Shown here: in pieces, positions 1 to 12,590 of the stretch
Numbering within the stretch: position 1 is the first letter of the stretch
How the letters are laid out: each line of letters starts with the position of its first letter
Assembly: GCF_958298935.1 (NCBI RefSeq)
Contig: NC_084934.1
Coordinates: forward strand, 188,501-252,500
DNA from: Phragmites australis
Taxonomy: Eukaryota > Streptophyta > Magnoliopsida > Poales > Poaceae
Length of the DNA: 64,000 nucleotides
Direction of reading: 5' to 3'
Notes under the pieces: model-generated
The model's database searches: none
Seen by the model: the letters and a program-made list of their open reading frames with translations, nothing else
What the model was told of the DNA's origin: nothing
Program-made: the position numbers and the translations under genes

Positions 1-1058
1 GATAAGTTTTTAATTAATGTTAGCCCTTATTTTTAGATATACATGTATATAATGTGTAATGATAATCATTAATTATTTTTTTAATTAATTTCTCATTTCT
101 ATTTTAGCTTTCTTCACTACATATATATAAATTTTCTACAAATATGCTCGACATGGATGTGATCATGTTTATTCAAAAAGGGCTCATCCATTTCATACTT
201 GGGTAGATCATAAAGGAAATCAGTGAATTTTATGATCTCGAAAACTTTGTAGCTCAATGACTTGCTGAGCAGATCAAGGCCAAGTTTGTAATCTTAACAA
301 AAGCTGATCGGTTTAATATGTTAAAATGTCAATCTATTGATTTATTATACCTTTCTGGTTGATGATATAGAAAATGAAGAAAATGAACTCATTATTTCCT
401 TTTAGTTCAATGTGCGCTAAAGCTTATTTGCTGGTTTATTTATTGTCAGCATTTGTTGAATGAAGAATGAAAAATGCATTGCTTTGCTTTGAATATAGAT
501 CTGATGCAAAATCTGAATTGAATGAAGATTCAAGAGTAAAGATCTGATACAAGAGCAAAATCTGATTTGTTGGTTTATGTATTGTCAGGCTTGTGTATGA
601 CTTGATCAGAATTGCGATATATTTGTCAGGCTTGTGTTTGACTTGATCCGATACTTGGCAAGGTGTAACTATGAATTGTGATATAGTTCTATTGTTAGGC
701 TTATGTATGACTTGATCTGTTGTGAATAAAGTTTGAATATGTTGTTGTATGATTTGACCACTATAAATTCAATATTGTATATGAATGTACATATGGTTTT
801 CTGTATAGAACCGTCTGTACAAATGAACATACAAACGACTTCAGTTTGGAGTTGTCTGAACTAATCTAATAGCACAGATGGCTCTAAATTGGAGCCGTTT
901 GTACTAATATAATAACGCAAATGGTTCTAGTGTAGAGCCGTCTGTACAATGTACAGATAGTTCAAGATCCGTTGTACAGACCCTTTGATACAAACGGTTC
1001 GAAAAAGTATCCTACGCGAGGTTTCTAAATCATCTGTACAAAGATTTTTTTAGTAGTG
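1..1058. mobile_element. CACTA transposon terminus (partial, runs off left edge)
   Basis: The sequence ends at 1058 in TTTTTTTAGTAGTG, the reverse complement of the CACTACTAAAAAAA terminus of CACTA (En/Spm-type) elements. Between about 780 and 1040 there are several subterminal repeats around GAGCCGT and its complement, in both orientations, as expected of CACTA transposase-binding arrays. No transposase coding sequence is visible in the part shown. The other end lies outside the window, so element size and autonomy are unknown. Confidence 0.65.
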
Positions 1059-1649
1059 CCTGATCCTAAATAAAAGTCCGTTTAGGTTTGTCCTAAGTCA
1101 AATCTTGCATAACGTTGACCATTAATAGCTAAAAATCATATAAATTGATAATAAAAGGTTGATGTTACTAGATTTATTATAAAAATACTTCATAATATAT
1201 AACTAGTTCTATTTAAAATAATATACTTTTATAGATATTATTACTATCATATTAGACATCATGTCGATGTCAACTTATATTTGAGGTCAGAGGAAGTAAG
1301 AGTTTTAGAGAAAGCTTAAGGATCCCCATTCACCCTCAAGACAGTGAGCATGTGAACCTTTGCGTGAAGGGACCAAGATAAGCATGCACGCATATGCTTA
1401 AAGTGGTTGGTGGGACTGTGGTTGGAGTCGGACCTGGTCGAGTTCAGCTACATATCGAGCGTAGTCGACGAGTACCGTGACCTCAGTTGAGGCCTGCTCT
1501 TAATTTGGAGAAAATTCCTTATTTATTATTAAAAGATAAATTAATTATCTATTTTTATCTCATGAAATAAACTTACTTATTTGCCACTATTTTTAATTTT
1601 CATCACATCCTCATCATATCGTCTATTTTATCCATAGAAAAGACACATT
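1059..1649. other. AT-rich intergenic stretch
   Basis: No coding potential or recognisable element is seen between the CACTA end and the LTR that follows. Confidence 0.6.
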
Positions 1650-3088
1650 TGCCTTGGGGACACAGGAACCAGGAGTCCCCGAGTCCCGAGGCCAGATCAG
1701 CAGTTTGCCACGTGGCGCTCTCCCGCGGGATCACCTCCGCAAGGTACGAGAAGACTAAGTCCCGGGAGAGGGTGCTCGGGGCCATGAACAGTGGTCCCCG
1801 AGTACCCGAGTTCCCCGATGACCCGAGAAGACCAAGTGCTAGGAAAAGAGTGCTCAGGGCTGTGAATAGTGGCCCTCGAACACTCAAGTCTCCCGACGAC
1901 CAGAAAAGCCAAGTACCGGGAAGGGGGTGCTCGGGGCTGCAAACAGTGGCCCCCGAGCACCCTAGGACCTAAGGGAAGTCGGTTCCGGGAGAGAGTGCTC
2001 AGGACCGTGAACAGTGACCCCCGAGCAATCGGTTCCCCGAGGACCCAAAACAGTCAGTTCTGGGAGAGAGTGCTCGGGGCCGTGAACAATGGCTCCCGAG
2101 CACTCGGTTCCCCGAGGACCAAGAAAGGGCATATCCGGGAGAGAGTGCTTGGAGCTATGAACAGTGACCCCCGAGCACTCGGTTCCCCGACGGCCTCAGA
2201 AGTCCCTGGCCGGTGGCCCCCACAGAGGTCCAGTGGTGAGGTGTCAACCAGTGAAAGGCCCGATGCTGCATTTAAGAGGGCGCATGGCCCGTCACCTCCA
2301 ACTGCTCCTCCACGCTTGCTGTCAGTCCCTGCCACGGCCTGGCAGGGAGGCGTGGGGACATTTAATGCACGGGTCCCATCGCGGGACATCTGGCGCCTCG
2401 GGATAACATCACGAGGCCCAAGGCGCCCCGCGTGCCGCCCTGCTATGTCAGACTCGCTCTGACCGGGCGGGCACGGCGGGCTACTTGGTGACTGCCCGGT
2501 GGGCCCTCCCCGCGGTGCCCGTTGAAGAACGGCATGATAACGAACAAGACCAGACGGGGACGCATTTTCAACCCTCCCCGTCACTTCGCACAACAGCCCA
2601 TGATGGTTGCTTTCCATTTATGGCGTCTTGGGACTCGTGCCCTCCCTTTCTAGTCACGCTACCGCCCCGGCGGGTATTTAAGGTGGGGCGGGCTCCCCGG
2701 AGAAAACAAGTAAAGTTACGGAACAACAGCCAGGACAAGTCGAAGACACTAGCAAGGAAGACAAGCACAGAAGCTCAGATCACTGAAGAACAAGGAGCCC
2801 GAAGCTCTAGGCTAGACAAATATTCTTGTAACCAGCAACATCTCTGAGAGACATTCTCAGAGCATTTATAGCATACACACAGGAGTAGGATGTTACGCTC
2901 AGTGCGGCCCGAACCTGTCTAAAAGCCTCCTGTGCATTTACTACTTCTGCATCCGATCATTCCATTCCATCTGCATCGCATTTACGCCCATTTATTTCAC
3001 CCTCAAAACAGATTCAGAATCATCCCCCCAGCCGAATCTCAAAGGGGGGTCCCTCCGGATCCCTGCTTGAGGAGTTCACCCTCCGACA
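1650..3088 (+). mobile_element. LTR of a retrotransposon, same family as the solo LTR at 59396
   Basis: This stretch aligns by eye with the well-bounded LTR at 59396-60788. Shared features are the CAGGAACCAGG.GTCCC(C/T)GAG start, tandem GTGCTCGGGGC units, the block CGTGGG.(C)CATTTAATGCACGGGTCCC, a TATA-like motif (here GGGTATTTAAGG near 2672), and the end GGAGTTCACCCTCCGACA. The left end is degraded (TGCC instead of TGTCG). No target duplication is seen: ACATT lies before it and AAGGC after it. The TATA position gives plus orientation, opposite to the adjoining gypsy element, so the two are not one element. The GC-rich reading frames inside are by-products of the repeats. Confidence 0.75.
1760..2200 (+). 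repeat. LTR-internal minisatellite of about 75-bp units, each an inverted repeat
   Basis: About six diverged units carry GAGAGAGTGCTCGGGGCC, a short spacer of the form GTGAACAGTG, and then GGCCCCCGAGCACTCGGTTC. The halves GTGCTCGGGGCC and GGCCCCCGAGCAC are complementary, so every unit can fold into a GC-rich hairpin. The related LTR at 59396 has fewer units of 73 bp with a different loop. Confidence 0.8.
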
Positions 3089-3159
3089 AAGGCGGTGATG
3101 GTCTCAACAAGATCATCGACCAAGTTGCCGATTAGGTCTTCAGTGATGGAGCCATTGAG

Positions 3160-4600
3160 TCTTAGTTGAGAACTGCCAAATCATCTCTGTGACCCACGGA
3201 GGGTCCTTCGGCTCCGGTCAGCAGCTCCAGCATATGTAAGGTCTTCGCCTCGGCCATTTTTCCTGGCCCTTTTGCTGGTTGGCGGTCGGTCCCCGGGGCA
3301 ATCAGCTGCCGCCCCAAGGATGAGCGAAAGAGATTCCTTGACTCATTCGAGGGCAAGTAGAACCTTCCCATTTTGCAAGAGCTAGGCGAATCCTTTCTGT
3401 CAACTTTGCACTAGCCACACGGGTCAGAAGGAAAATAAAAAGTATGTAATAGAATAGTTAGTATGATTAAATATAATTGACTTACCTTAAATTACCTTAC
3501 CTATGAATGAAATTGTCAAAGTTCATCGATATGCCATGAGTTTTTTAGTACCTCATCGTTCACAGTAGATAATCGCACTGATCCAGGTCGAGTAACTTCA
3601 ACTACTATGTAGGGCCGTTCACACTTAGGTGATAACTTGTGGCGCCTAGCCTGTTTTTGCATCTTTCGTAAAACAAGGTCCCGGCACTGAGTTTCCTAGG
3701 CTAGATCTTCTGACTGTGATATCTATGCAATGCTTGCTAATACTTAGCCACTCGTATGGATACTCAATCACGATACTCCTTGAGGAGGTTGATATCATCT
3801 GCTCGCAACTGCTCTTGCCCTTCTTCTGAGTAACTTTCCAGTCGCGGTGATCCAAACCGCAACTCAGTCGGGAGCACCACTTCTGCACCGTAGACTAAGA
3901 AGAAAGGAGTTTCATCAGTGGTTCTGTTAGTTGAGGTGCGAACGACCTATAGTACTTAGGGAAGTTCCTTCACCTAGCATTTTGAGTAGGGTTTCAACCT
4001 ATCGAAGACTTGAATTTTGATACCCTGCAAGACTATACTATTGGCGCGCTCAACCTAAACGTTACTTTGAGGGTGAGCCACTGAAGCAAAGAAAGTTTTG
4101 ATGCCAAATTAATCATAGAATGTAGTAAATGTTTCGCTTCAAAATTGGCTACCGTTTATGTAATTACTCGATGTGGGATATTGTATCGAGTAATAATGCT
4201 CCTTATGAACTACTTAGCCGCTTCTACAATTATCTTTCTTATGGGTTCAGCCTCGATCCACTTAGTGAACGTGTCGATAGCCACGAATATAAACTCATAA
4301 CCACCTTGGACTCTTGGAAATGGTCTCAGAATATCCAATCCCTAGACAGAGAAAGGCCAAAAAAGAGGAATTGTTTGCATAGCTTGGGATGGTCGAATGG
4401 TCTGCCTTCTAAAATATTGGCAGCTTTTGTACTTTTTGATCAGCTCGAAAGCATCCTAGAGGGCAGTCGGCCAAAAGAACCCTTGGTGGAGAACATTTCC
4501 ATCCAAGGTGGGATAAGACACATGATTATTACACATGCCTCCGTAGATATCAAGCATTCTTCTATTGCCCTCTTCCTAAGTAATGCACTTCATTAAGATT
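3160..4600 (-). pseudogene. gypsy integrase and pol C-terminus relic
   Basis: In the minus frames one can read the integrase core stretches GYEFIFVAIDTFTKWIEAEP (about 4220-4290) and NIPHRVIT (about 4160), followed by the pol motif VYGAEVVLPTELRFGSPRLE (about 3830-3890), which is typical of gypsy integrases. The Trp before GLDIL is a TAG stop. The second catalytic Asp region (normally TDNGSQF) is shifted by a small deletion, and further stops occur near 3770. The region is therefore inactive. Confidence 0.75.
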
Positions 4601-5029
4601 CTATTACTCCCCTTTCGGTAGAGCTTGTCGTCTACCAGAGAGTATATCCTAGACTTACGAGCAATTTTCTATAGACGCATCAACTTCAGGGATCTCTCGA
4701 CCTTCGAGATAGGCTTAGAATAGGGTCATCCAAGTTAGCTCGTGTTCAAGTAGCGCAGTTTCCATGTATGTGGGTTCTACCTCACTGACCTGATCAGACT
4801 GCTGGTCGAGTTGGGTAGTGTCTGTGCTCGAGACTATCGAGATAGATGGTTTGAGGAGTTTCTCGATGAAGACTCCCATAGGTGTTGGTGAACGAGAGGA
4901 GGCGAGCTTGGTGAGTTCATCGGTAGTGGAGTTGTTGCCTCTTTAGATGTGCGTGACCTCTAGCCCTTCGAACTTTTACTCAAACTTTCATACCTCGTTC
5001 AAATAAGCCGCCATGTTATCTTCCAAGCA

Positions 5030-5287
5030 CTAGTACTCCTTTTGTACTTGGTTTATGACTAGCTGTGAGTCCCCTTTCACGAGTAGCTGTCTTATTACAA
5101 GTGACGTAGCTATGCGGAGCCCGTTTCCTAGTCCATCGTACTCTGCAATATTGTTGGAAGCTTCAAAATCTAATTGAATGATGTACCTAAATTCATCGTC
5201 CGTTGGAGACTTGAGTATAATGCCAGCCTCCGAGCCTTGAAGCGTGAGCGATCCATCGAAGAAAAGCGTCCAGTGGCCCTCGACCAT
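5030..5287 (-). pseudogene. gypsy RNase H domain relic
   Basis: An 85-codon open stretch carries LFFDGSLTLQGSEAGIIL, then NNIAEYDGLGNGLRIA, then LLVKGDSQLVINQV. These supply the Asp, Glu and Asp expected of an RNase H fold and match the RNase H of plant Ty3/gypsy polyproteins. It lies between the RT and integrase relics, as expected. It is open only locally; the surrounding polyprotein frame is broken. Confidence 0.8.
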
Positions 5288-5849
5288 GTTTGGTTTTGTT
5301 TCTTTAATGTTTGTCCACTCGGCGATGAATTATGCTAGTACTCCCAACTTAACGCTTGTACATGGTGTATAGCACATGTTGAACTCGTTGAGTTCAATCG
5401 CTCATTGCGCGATTTGTCCAGATGCCTCCCTATTACGTATGACATCCTTTAGCGGGTACTTCATCACAACGGTGACCTTGTACGCTTGGAAATAATGCTA
5501 TAGCTTCCAGGAAATCATCAGGACTACGTAGAGCAACTTCTGCACTTGCGGGTATCGTAGCTTGCAATTGTGTAGGACCTCGCTCATGTAGTAAACAAGT
5601 TTCTGGATCTTGACCTTCTTATTAGGACATTCCCATTCAACCACTAGGATCATGCTTAAAATTCGTAGAGTAGCTTCAATGTACAAAAGAGCTCTTCTTT
5701 GTCGTTAGGTAGAGTTAGAATAAATGAAGATGATAAATACCTTTTTTAAGTCATGAAAAGCCTTCTTTGCTTCTTCCATCCACTCAAACCAATCCTCTTT
5801 GTTTAGCAGCTTGAAGAAAGACAATTCTTGTTCGCCCATCTTGGAGATG

Positions 5850-6463
5850 AATCAACTAAGGGCTGTCATCCATCCTGTCAATTTTTGAACTTCAATGTTC
5901 AAGGTTACTGCATCTGGTCAAGGGCCTCTAATTTACATGGATTGGCCTTAATGCCCTGACTTGACACTAGGAAACTGAGAAGTTTGCTGGAAAAAAAGTC
6001 AAACATGCACTTCTCGGGGTTGAGCATCATATGATTCTTCCTGAGGTTGTCGAATGTTTTCTTGAGGTTGTCAATGATTGCATCTTTGGTTTTAGATTTG
6101 ACTATGATATCATCAACATAAGCTTCAACATTACGTCCAATCTAGGGTTGTAAATAATTTTAAATACACCATTGATAAGTAGTACCAACGTTCTTCAAAC
6201 CAAAAGGCCATCTTTACATAACAAAATACATCAAAGGGAGTCACAAAAGCAGATTTTTTTCTCATCTCTACCCCTATGCTAATTTGGTGATACCCTGAAT
6301 AGGCATCTAGAAAACACAGAAATGCACAACCTGCTATAGACTCGACAATCTGGTCAATGTGAGGAAGGAGAAAAAGATCCTTTGGACAAGCTTTATTGAG
6401 GTTGGTAAAGTCGATGCACATTCTCCACTTGTTGTTGGCTTTCTTCACGAGGATAAGATTCAT
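5850..6463 (-). pseudogene. gypsy reverse transcriptase relic
   Basis: The frame starting near 6463 reads VKKANNKWRMCIDFTNLNKA, CPKDLFLLPHIDQIVES and FLDAYSGYHQI, which are the RT palm motifs of gypsy elements. The catalytic box AYVDDIIVKSK follows in a different frame near 6100-6125, so at least one frameshift separates the two halves. Downstream, LNPEKCMFDF (about 6010-6040) is the usual thumb-region signature. Confidence 0.85.
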
Positions 6464-6960
6464 GAGCCATGTAGGATGATGAACCTCTCGAATGAAGCCC
6501 GCCTTAAAGAGTTCCTCGACCTCCTCCTGGATGGCCTGCTTTCTATCCTCTGTGAATCTTCGCTACTTCTGCACCACAGGTTTTGCGCTAGGTCACCTCC
6601 CTATGGACCCCAGTCATATCGGATGGCTGCCACGCAAAAAGGTCTTGGTTCGCCCAGAGAAAAGTGATGAGCTCAAGTTCCTATTTGGGGTCAAGGTCAA
6701 CCCCAATCCTGGCCGTCTTAGTTGGCTCAGACGAGTCGAGGGGCATTGCCTTGGTATCACAACCATTCTTCTTGTCCTTGGCGTCCTCATTGGCCTCACC
6801 TTTGGTGGCGTCGTCGGACTTGGAAGTATCAGCAAGACTCGAGCTTGAAGTCATTGACACCGTCCTTGCTCTTGTCGGCGGCTTGACACTTCTAACACTT
6901 AGAGTCCATGTCTTTTGCGGTAGTCATTGTTTGGCAAAAGTGCTCTACCATCTCCAGGCT

Positions 6961-7203
6961 CTACTTGTCGCACTTGACCGCTGTGCATTGATCTCCCTTG
7001 ACAGTTATGACCCCTTTGGGACCTAAGATTTCGAACACTTGGTACGCATAATGTACCACGACCATGAACTTGGCCAGCATTGGGCAGCCTAGGATTACAT
7101 TGTAGGCCATCTCGAAGTCTGTGACATCAAAAGTTAACTTCTCTATGCGAAATTTGTCAGGCACACCAAACGTGATAGGTAACTTGATCTGACCAAGAGG
7201 CAT
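6961..7203 (-). pseudogene. gypsy aspartic protease/linker relic
   Basis: An 80-residue open segment contains LGQIKLPITFGVPDKFRIEK, NVILGCPMLAKFM and GPKGVITVKGD. This is the typical segment just downstream of the protease active site in plant Ty3/gypsy gag-pol. It lies between gag and RT, as expected. The DSG-type catalytic motif upstream is not readable in frame. Confidence 0.7.
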
Positions 7204-7889
7204 GGTCGATGAGTTTGGGGTAATACCATGGAAAGCTTAACCCCTGCCTTGAGCTCCGACCTGGGAATCCCATCTTGTCTAATGTCATTGCAAAGATAAG
7301 GTTGAGTGAACTACCCCTATCGACCAGGGTCTAAAAAACCTTGATGTTAACGATAGTAGGCTAGACCACGACCAGGTAATGACTAGATGTGAAACCGCAG
7401 CTAGGTGGTCAGCTTCATCAAAGGTAATCAAAAGTTCTGACCACTTGAGATATCAAGGAGGTCCGGTCGAGGCCAGGTTAACCTCCCTTTCAACTGCCTT
7501 GTATTGCCTCTTGGATTTGTACATGGAAGATCCTCCAAAGATATGTACCAAGTTCTTATTGGCCCTGCGGAAATCGAGCTCATCCTCATTAATGTTGGCT
7601 TGGCCTGTTTGCTATGATAGTCAACGATAGCATCCTTGAGCTTCTCTTCAAGCTTTTTGTTGATAACCTAACACTCGTCAAAGTTGTGCTGGTTGGACCG
7701 ATGAATTGGACAACACTTCTAGCCACCACTGGCCCTTGTTGTCTCTGGTGTTGCGTGACTTGTTCCTCTCAACCGCGGCTACGGTCGTGTCTAGACCCTT
7801 ATGTCATCAGATTTATTCTTCTTTCCCTCATTCTTTGAAGACTCGAGCTTGTCTTTGTTCGATGAAGGGTTTTTGGAGTGTTCCTAGGC

Positions 7890-8360
7890 TTCAGCACACT
7901 TCGCAAACTTATCAGCCAACTCAAAGAGTTCTTTGACCATCTGGATCTTTTGGGTAGCTAGCTTCCCAATCAGATCCCTGTCCTTGATGCCTTTCTTGAA
8001 GGCGATAATGACTGACCCATCGGAGATGACCGGGAGCATATTATTCCTGTCGTTGAACCTCCGTATGAAGTCTCAAAGAGATTCATCCTTACCTTGGTTC
8101 AGCTGATGGAGATCATCTTCCATTCCTAGGCATTCGAAAGTACCCTGGAAATTGGCAATAAACTGAACCTTCAACTCGGCCCATGATTGGATCGAGTTGG
8201 GGGGCAGGTTCAGCAACTACGACCTTGCCGGTCCATCGATAGCAGTTAGCAGGTAATTGGCCATTACCATGTTGTCGCCACTAGTGGCTCGAACAATAGT
8301 GGTATAAATCTGTAACCACTCATTGGGGTTGATCTTCGTGTCGTATCTCTGGATCAGACC
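7890..8360 (-). pseudogene. gypsy gag relic
   Basis: The minus strand reads MVMANYLLTAIDGPARS, SWAELKVQFIANFQGTFE, DDLHQLNQGKDESL and GIKDRDLIGKLATQKI. This is the retrotransposon gag capsid pattern (W..L...F...F, then the L.QG..ESL.DF..RF consensus). In-frame stops interrupt it, for example TGA directly after DESL near 8072. It is the most upstream coding part of this element. Confidence 0.8.
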
Positions 8361-9440
8361 CGCTTTGAACTTCTTGGGCTATCGTATCGACCGGACCTCG
8401 GGTGCGAAGGCTTAGCAGCCTCAGTCGAAGTCTTCAAGAGGAGATGAGGGAGGACTGTCACATCTATTCCTTCGAACAGGAGGGTCACGTCGATCGTTCC
8501 GCCCTGGAGATATACAGTCATTATAACAACAACAATTTTCTTCACAACGTTCCTCACGACGGTTATCAATCACTTCCCGTAAGTCCTGCCTATTGTGAGC
8601 AAAGTCTTCAACTGATTGACCATTGGGGTTAAAGGATTCATTGGATCTAATTTGAGTAAGGATCTTAAAATCAGATAAGCCCTCTGGACATTGGTCTCCG
8701 GAGTACTAAAGACACCGTTGGCCGATGTTGCCCTGTGATTGCTGTTCTGAGGGAGTTCGTTCCTCGATCTTGAAGCTATTGTTGGTGGAGGCATCGCTTG
8801 ATTGAGAGGTGTCCCTACGACAAGCCATCGTCAAATATCACGGCTTACCTAATTATCCGTGTTCCATCGATAATGAGTGGTATCAGGGGCATGTAAGGTT
8901 CCAGCCGTGGACGTCCCTAGCGGTAACCCTTCGGCGACACCAGTACCTTGGGCAATAACTACCACTGTTGGATCCTTAGGGATTCCTACACCATTGTTTA
9001 CCATAGCGTCCGGATCTTCCAGGTTCTACTTAGCGTGTGTGCCATCGGCTCCAGCTATGAACACGAATCGATTTGATCGGTTGCTCTGACTGTCAATGGA
9101 GCCATCATTGCCACTATGGTGACTTTCACCGTAGATGTTGGTGTCCATGAACTGAAGAACATTATGCTCCTTAGGATCCCAGTCAAGGTGTCCCACCTCG
9201 CGTTATGTGTCCAACAGGCTAGACTCAAGGATACCAGTGTGGATTAGTCCACCTTAATCATCCTAGCGATACACCATAGTTCCGAAGGTGATTTCGGAGC
9301 CAACATGAGGTGATGCGAAGAAGACTGCCGCTGAGTCGAAGTGATCATAGAAGCCAGTGTCGGAAAATCCGACGTGGATGCGCACTTGAGACATGATCGA
9401 TCCTAGAAAACAGATGAAGGTCCCTACTTGGTGCACCAAC

Positions 9441-10057
9441 TATCGAAGATTAGTGCATGACAATATATCCGTAATTAAACAGGGGTACCTTTAAGATCAG
9501 GGATCGAGCAAGAAACAAGACACGCGATTTAGATAGGTTTGGGTCCCAAATTGGAATAATACCCTACGTTCTGTGTGATGATGCTATATATGAAGTATCT
9601 CGAGTACCAGTAATGTGACTGAACCTATTACAATGGAGGGGGTTGGATCTAAACTAATCAAGAGTTGAAGTCGCCAAGTATCTACGATTGCTATTATCTT
9701 AGAGTCGCTTGCCTTGGTGATGACCGCCGGAGGGGGAGTACGAGAAGGCGGACATCTGGCTGCTATCAGTCGGCTTGCATCAAGATGTGTCTACCTCTCC
9801 CTAGGGTTAGGGTCCCCACCTTATAAAGGGGTCAAGGCACCATCTTAGTTCTGCCCGTAATCGATAGGAAGTCCTCATCTTGTCGGTCAAGGCAAATTAG
9901 TTGAATCCAATCTAGATACTAGTCGTACTTGAGTCGGATAACTCGATCGAGATCTTACTAAGTATACGTCTTCATGATCTCCGGGAGGATCGGGTTCTGT
10001 AGATTCAGATTCGCAATATCTAGAATCGTTAAGTGGATGCACGATATACCTTATTCA
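9441..10057 (-). mobile_element. 5' LTR of the minus-strand gypsy element with adjacent primer-binding region
   Basis: The plus-strand sequence from TATCGAAGAT (degraded TGTCGAAGAT) to about 10057 has LTR features and no coding. Just outside it, on the minus strand, TTGGTGCACCAAGTAGGG (9422-9439) starts with TGG two bases from the LTR edge, as primer-binding sites do. The 12-bp palindrome TTGGTGCACCAA is part of it. The outer boundary near 10057 is uncertain because no second copy is available for comparison. Confidence 0.55.
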
Positions 10058-11584
10058 TATATGATACACTTCTTATATGTTTATAGTTTGTAGATAGATA
10101 TTTGACAGTGAGGCGCTGACTGTTAGCTAGCAACTACTGGTTCTGAATGAATTAACTAACAATCCTGTGGTCTAGCTAAAATGGGCGATGCTGACGATAG
10201 AGACAAGAGCTAGCAGGACAAAAGAATCTTTTGCTGCCTCCAGCCCGGCCATTGATTAATAGTTTCCAGTCTGATCGTACGTAATGAGATAGATGAATCA
10301 TGAATGGCAGACGCAAACGTACTGCACCTACCTATCAATGAGAGAATGCAGGCGTGTTGATCGAAAAAATAGTGCCACTGTACTTGTGATTTGTTGGGCC
10401 AAGCAATGCAAACCAAGTGGAAATGTTAGCCATGCATGGCTTCAACTAATTTCAGCGCTGATTGCAGACAGGATTTCTTTTTCTACAGGTGACATTCCGT
10501 TGAAACTAAGACACGTTCCTTTTCTCTCTGAAATCCCAATGTTCCGAATACAGCTACATCAGCACCTTTTTCTTTTTTGCGTGGGAGCTACATCTAGCAC
10601 TTCGATCGCATGCTATCATCTGTATATTTTGCCATTAACTACACCGTTCCACCACTGATTATTCGGTTCATAAAATAATATAAGGAAGGAATATTATTGT
10701 ACGCTAGCCGATGAGAGAGATAATCATATTCTGCTAGTGGAACAACTAGAGATTAGTTAACTAGCACGTATCCCTAATAATTTAAGTACAGGATGATAAT
10801 CGAGTATCTTATCTCTGAAGAAAGCTGCAGCCTGCAGAGGGATCGGAGTAGTAATACTTAATAGGTAGACAATGAGACAAAGGTCACAAGACAAAGGCAT
10901 CACCCAAGCATCAACTTTATTATGACTACAGACACTAATCTATCTCGTACATTGACCCATCGGATCGAGACAGACAGCTGATCGGAAAGTTGAAATCAGT
11001 GACATATGCTGGTGCATCATCAAAGAACAAGTGATCGAAGAGACAAATTATTAAAGGCCAAAAAGTGGTGGTTGAGTAGTGCAAGCAAGCACTTGTATAC
11101 TTGTAGAGGCGTACGTTCGATCTATATATGAGTCGATCATTCCTTTTCTTATTTCTTCCTCCATTTTTTCATTACTAGCAACCTGGTTTAGTACATGTCG
11201 ATCATGTATATTTACCGTCACATGCATATATAATAGCCTTCAAATCGTTAATGCGTGGGAGATATTGTCCATCTAATTAATGACTATTTAACTGATTTAC
11301 TCGTTCGTCAAACTCTAAGATTCGATCGATGGACAGTCAAATTGCTGAAGTTAACTTGACAGTACAACTTCTTGATCATGATCTATATGCTCGTCAATAT
11401 ATTATTTGATATACATATACTTCTGGTCTTGTGGACGTACGTACGTCAGAGGATCGTTGTGCATATATGGTATTATACATATATATGGTCTTGCTTTCTA
11501 GAAGCTAGCTAGCATGCATGCACATAGGGTCACGTATATGCTAGTGAAAAACATACTGAAATATGCTGACACCCGGAATTAATA
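10058..11584. other. Intergenic, no gene seen
   Basis: AT-rich sequence with scattered short frames of no recognisable family. Short runs such as GTACGTACGTACGT-like tracts and CATGCATG repeats occur near 11440-11520. Confidence 0.6.
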
Positions 11585-11942
11585 TCTCTACTACTTAAAA
11601 AATACCTAAAGCGTCCTGTTCCGTCTGATTCCCTTTTCGCTCCCACGCGGCCACGCCCCATCCATGTGATTCCCAATCCCGCAACAAACCAAGCGTTGTC
11701 CACCCTGTCCTCCCCTCCCCACGTAGCCTGCCGCCACCGCTGCCCCTCCCCCCATGTCCCCCGTCATGGCGCCACATGCGCACACCTCCGCTCGCTCCCC
11801 CTCCTCCCTCTCCCCTCCCCTGCACAACCCTCCAGCACGCTGACTCCGTAGCCACCATTGCCCCCTCCCCCGCGCATCTGGATGCAGCCCCGCACATCTG
11901 TCACCCCCCACGCATACCATTTGCTAGATCAAGGAAGCGGCG

Positions 11943-12590
11943 ATGGATCTCCGCCAGCTGCCGCGCTCGTCGTCGGGCAGTGTGGAACCCAAGATCCACC
12001 AGGTAGGGTTCGTCACCCTTGATGCCTCCACCCACTCCGAGCCCCCTGCCGCCATGGCAGTGGTGCCGCAGCAGCTGGGCGCCGCAGCCGAGTCATCGCT
12101 AGCGTCAGACCTATCCCCAGGCTGGCTCTCACCCATCATGATCCCTCCCCCGCGCCATGCCGACCACCTCGCACCGGGCTCACCCTCCTTGAGCTCGTGG
12201 CGGCTGTCGAGCTTGTCATCACCATGGTCGAGCTCCCAGCAGGTCCATCTTCTTCGACCTCGGGCAGCTTTGGCAGCTCCATCTTTCCCCCATTGTAATT
12301 GTGCCTCCGCATGTTCCTCGTCGCTGTCGAGAGCCTGCGCTTGGCCGCTTGGGACGACGTCGGCATCACGGCGCACATCAGCCCCGGCCTCCTTTGACTG
12401 TCGTTTGCCACAAATACACCCTCCTCTCCAAACGATCTACGTATGTGATGTTTCTAATCGGTATGTGACTCTGGAAGATTGCTTGCTTATCTGTGATTAT
12501 TTCGATGATGGTGGCGATGTTCTATTCCCGGCGCCACGACCACGGTCGAGTACGGGCGTGGGATGTAGCCCCAACGACACTGGCTAACGT
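11943..12590 (+). pseudogene. GC-rich captured coding fragment of unknown origin
   Basis: An open frame of 214 codons starts MDLRQLPRSSSGSVEPKIHQ and includes WLSPIMIPPPRHADHLAPGS. It has exon-like composition (GC-rich, Pro/Ser-rich) and looks like the first exon of a host gene captured by the Helitron. From about residue 85 it becomes low-complexity and probably runs out of the original frame. I cannot assign the family. It sits upstream of the SERINC exon but need not derive from the same gene. Confidence 0.4.

Larger units (their letters stand above)
3089..10057 (-). mobile_element. Decayed Ty3/gypsy retrotransposon, minus strand
   Basis: Read on the minus strand, gag, protease, reverse transcriptase, RNase H and integrase follow in that order from about 8400 down to about 3160. 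This PR-RT-RH-INT order defines Ty3/gypsy. The 5' LTR is at 9441-about 10057. No matching 3' LTR exists at the left side: the LTR at 1650-3088 is unrelated in sequence and points the other way, so the element is 3'-truncated. All coding domains carry stops or frameshifts, so it is non-autonomous and old. The gag and protease wording suggests a Tat-like lineage, but this is not proven. Confidence 0.85.

Noticed and set aside
1869..2617. Frames of 187-197 codons in the first LTR
   Set aside because: They read through tandem hairpin units of an LTR and match no protein family.
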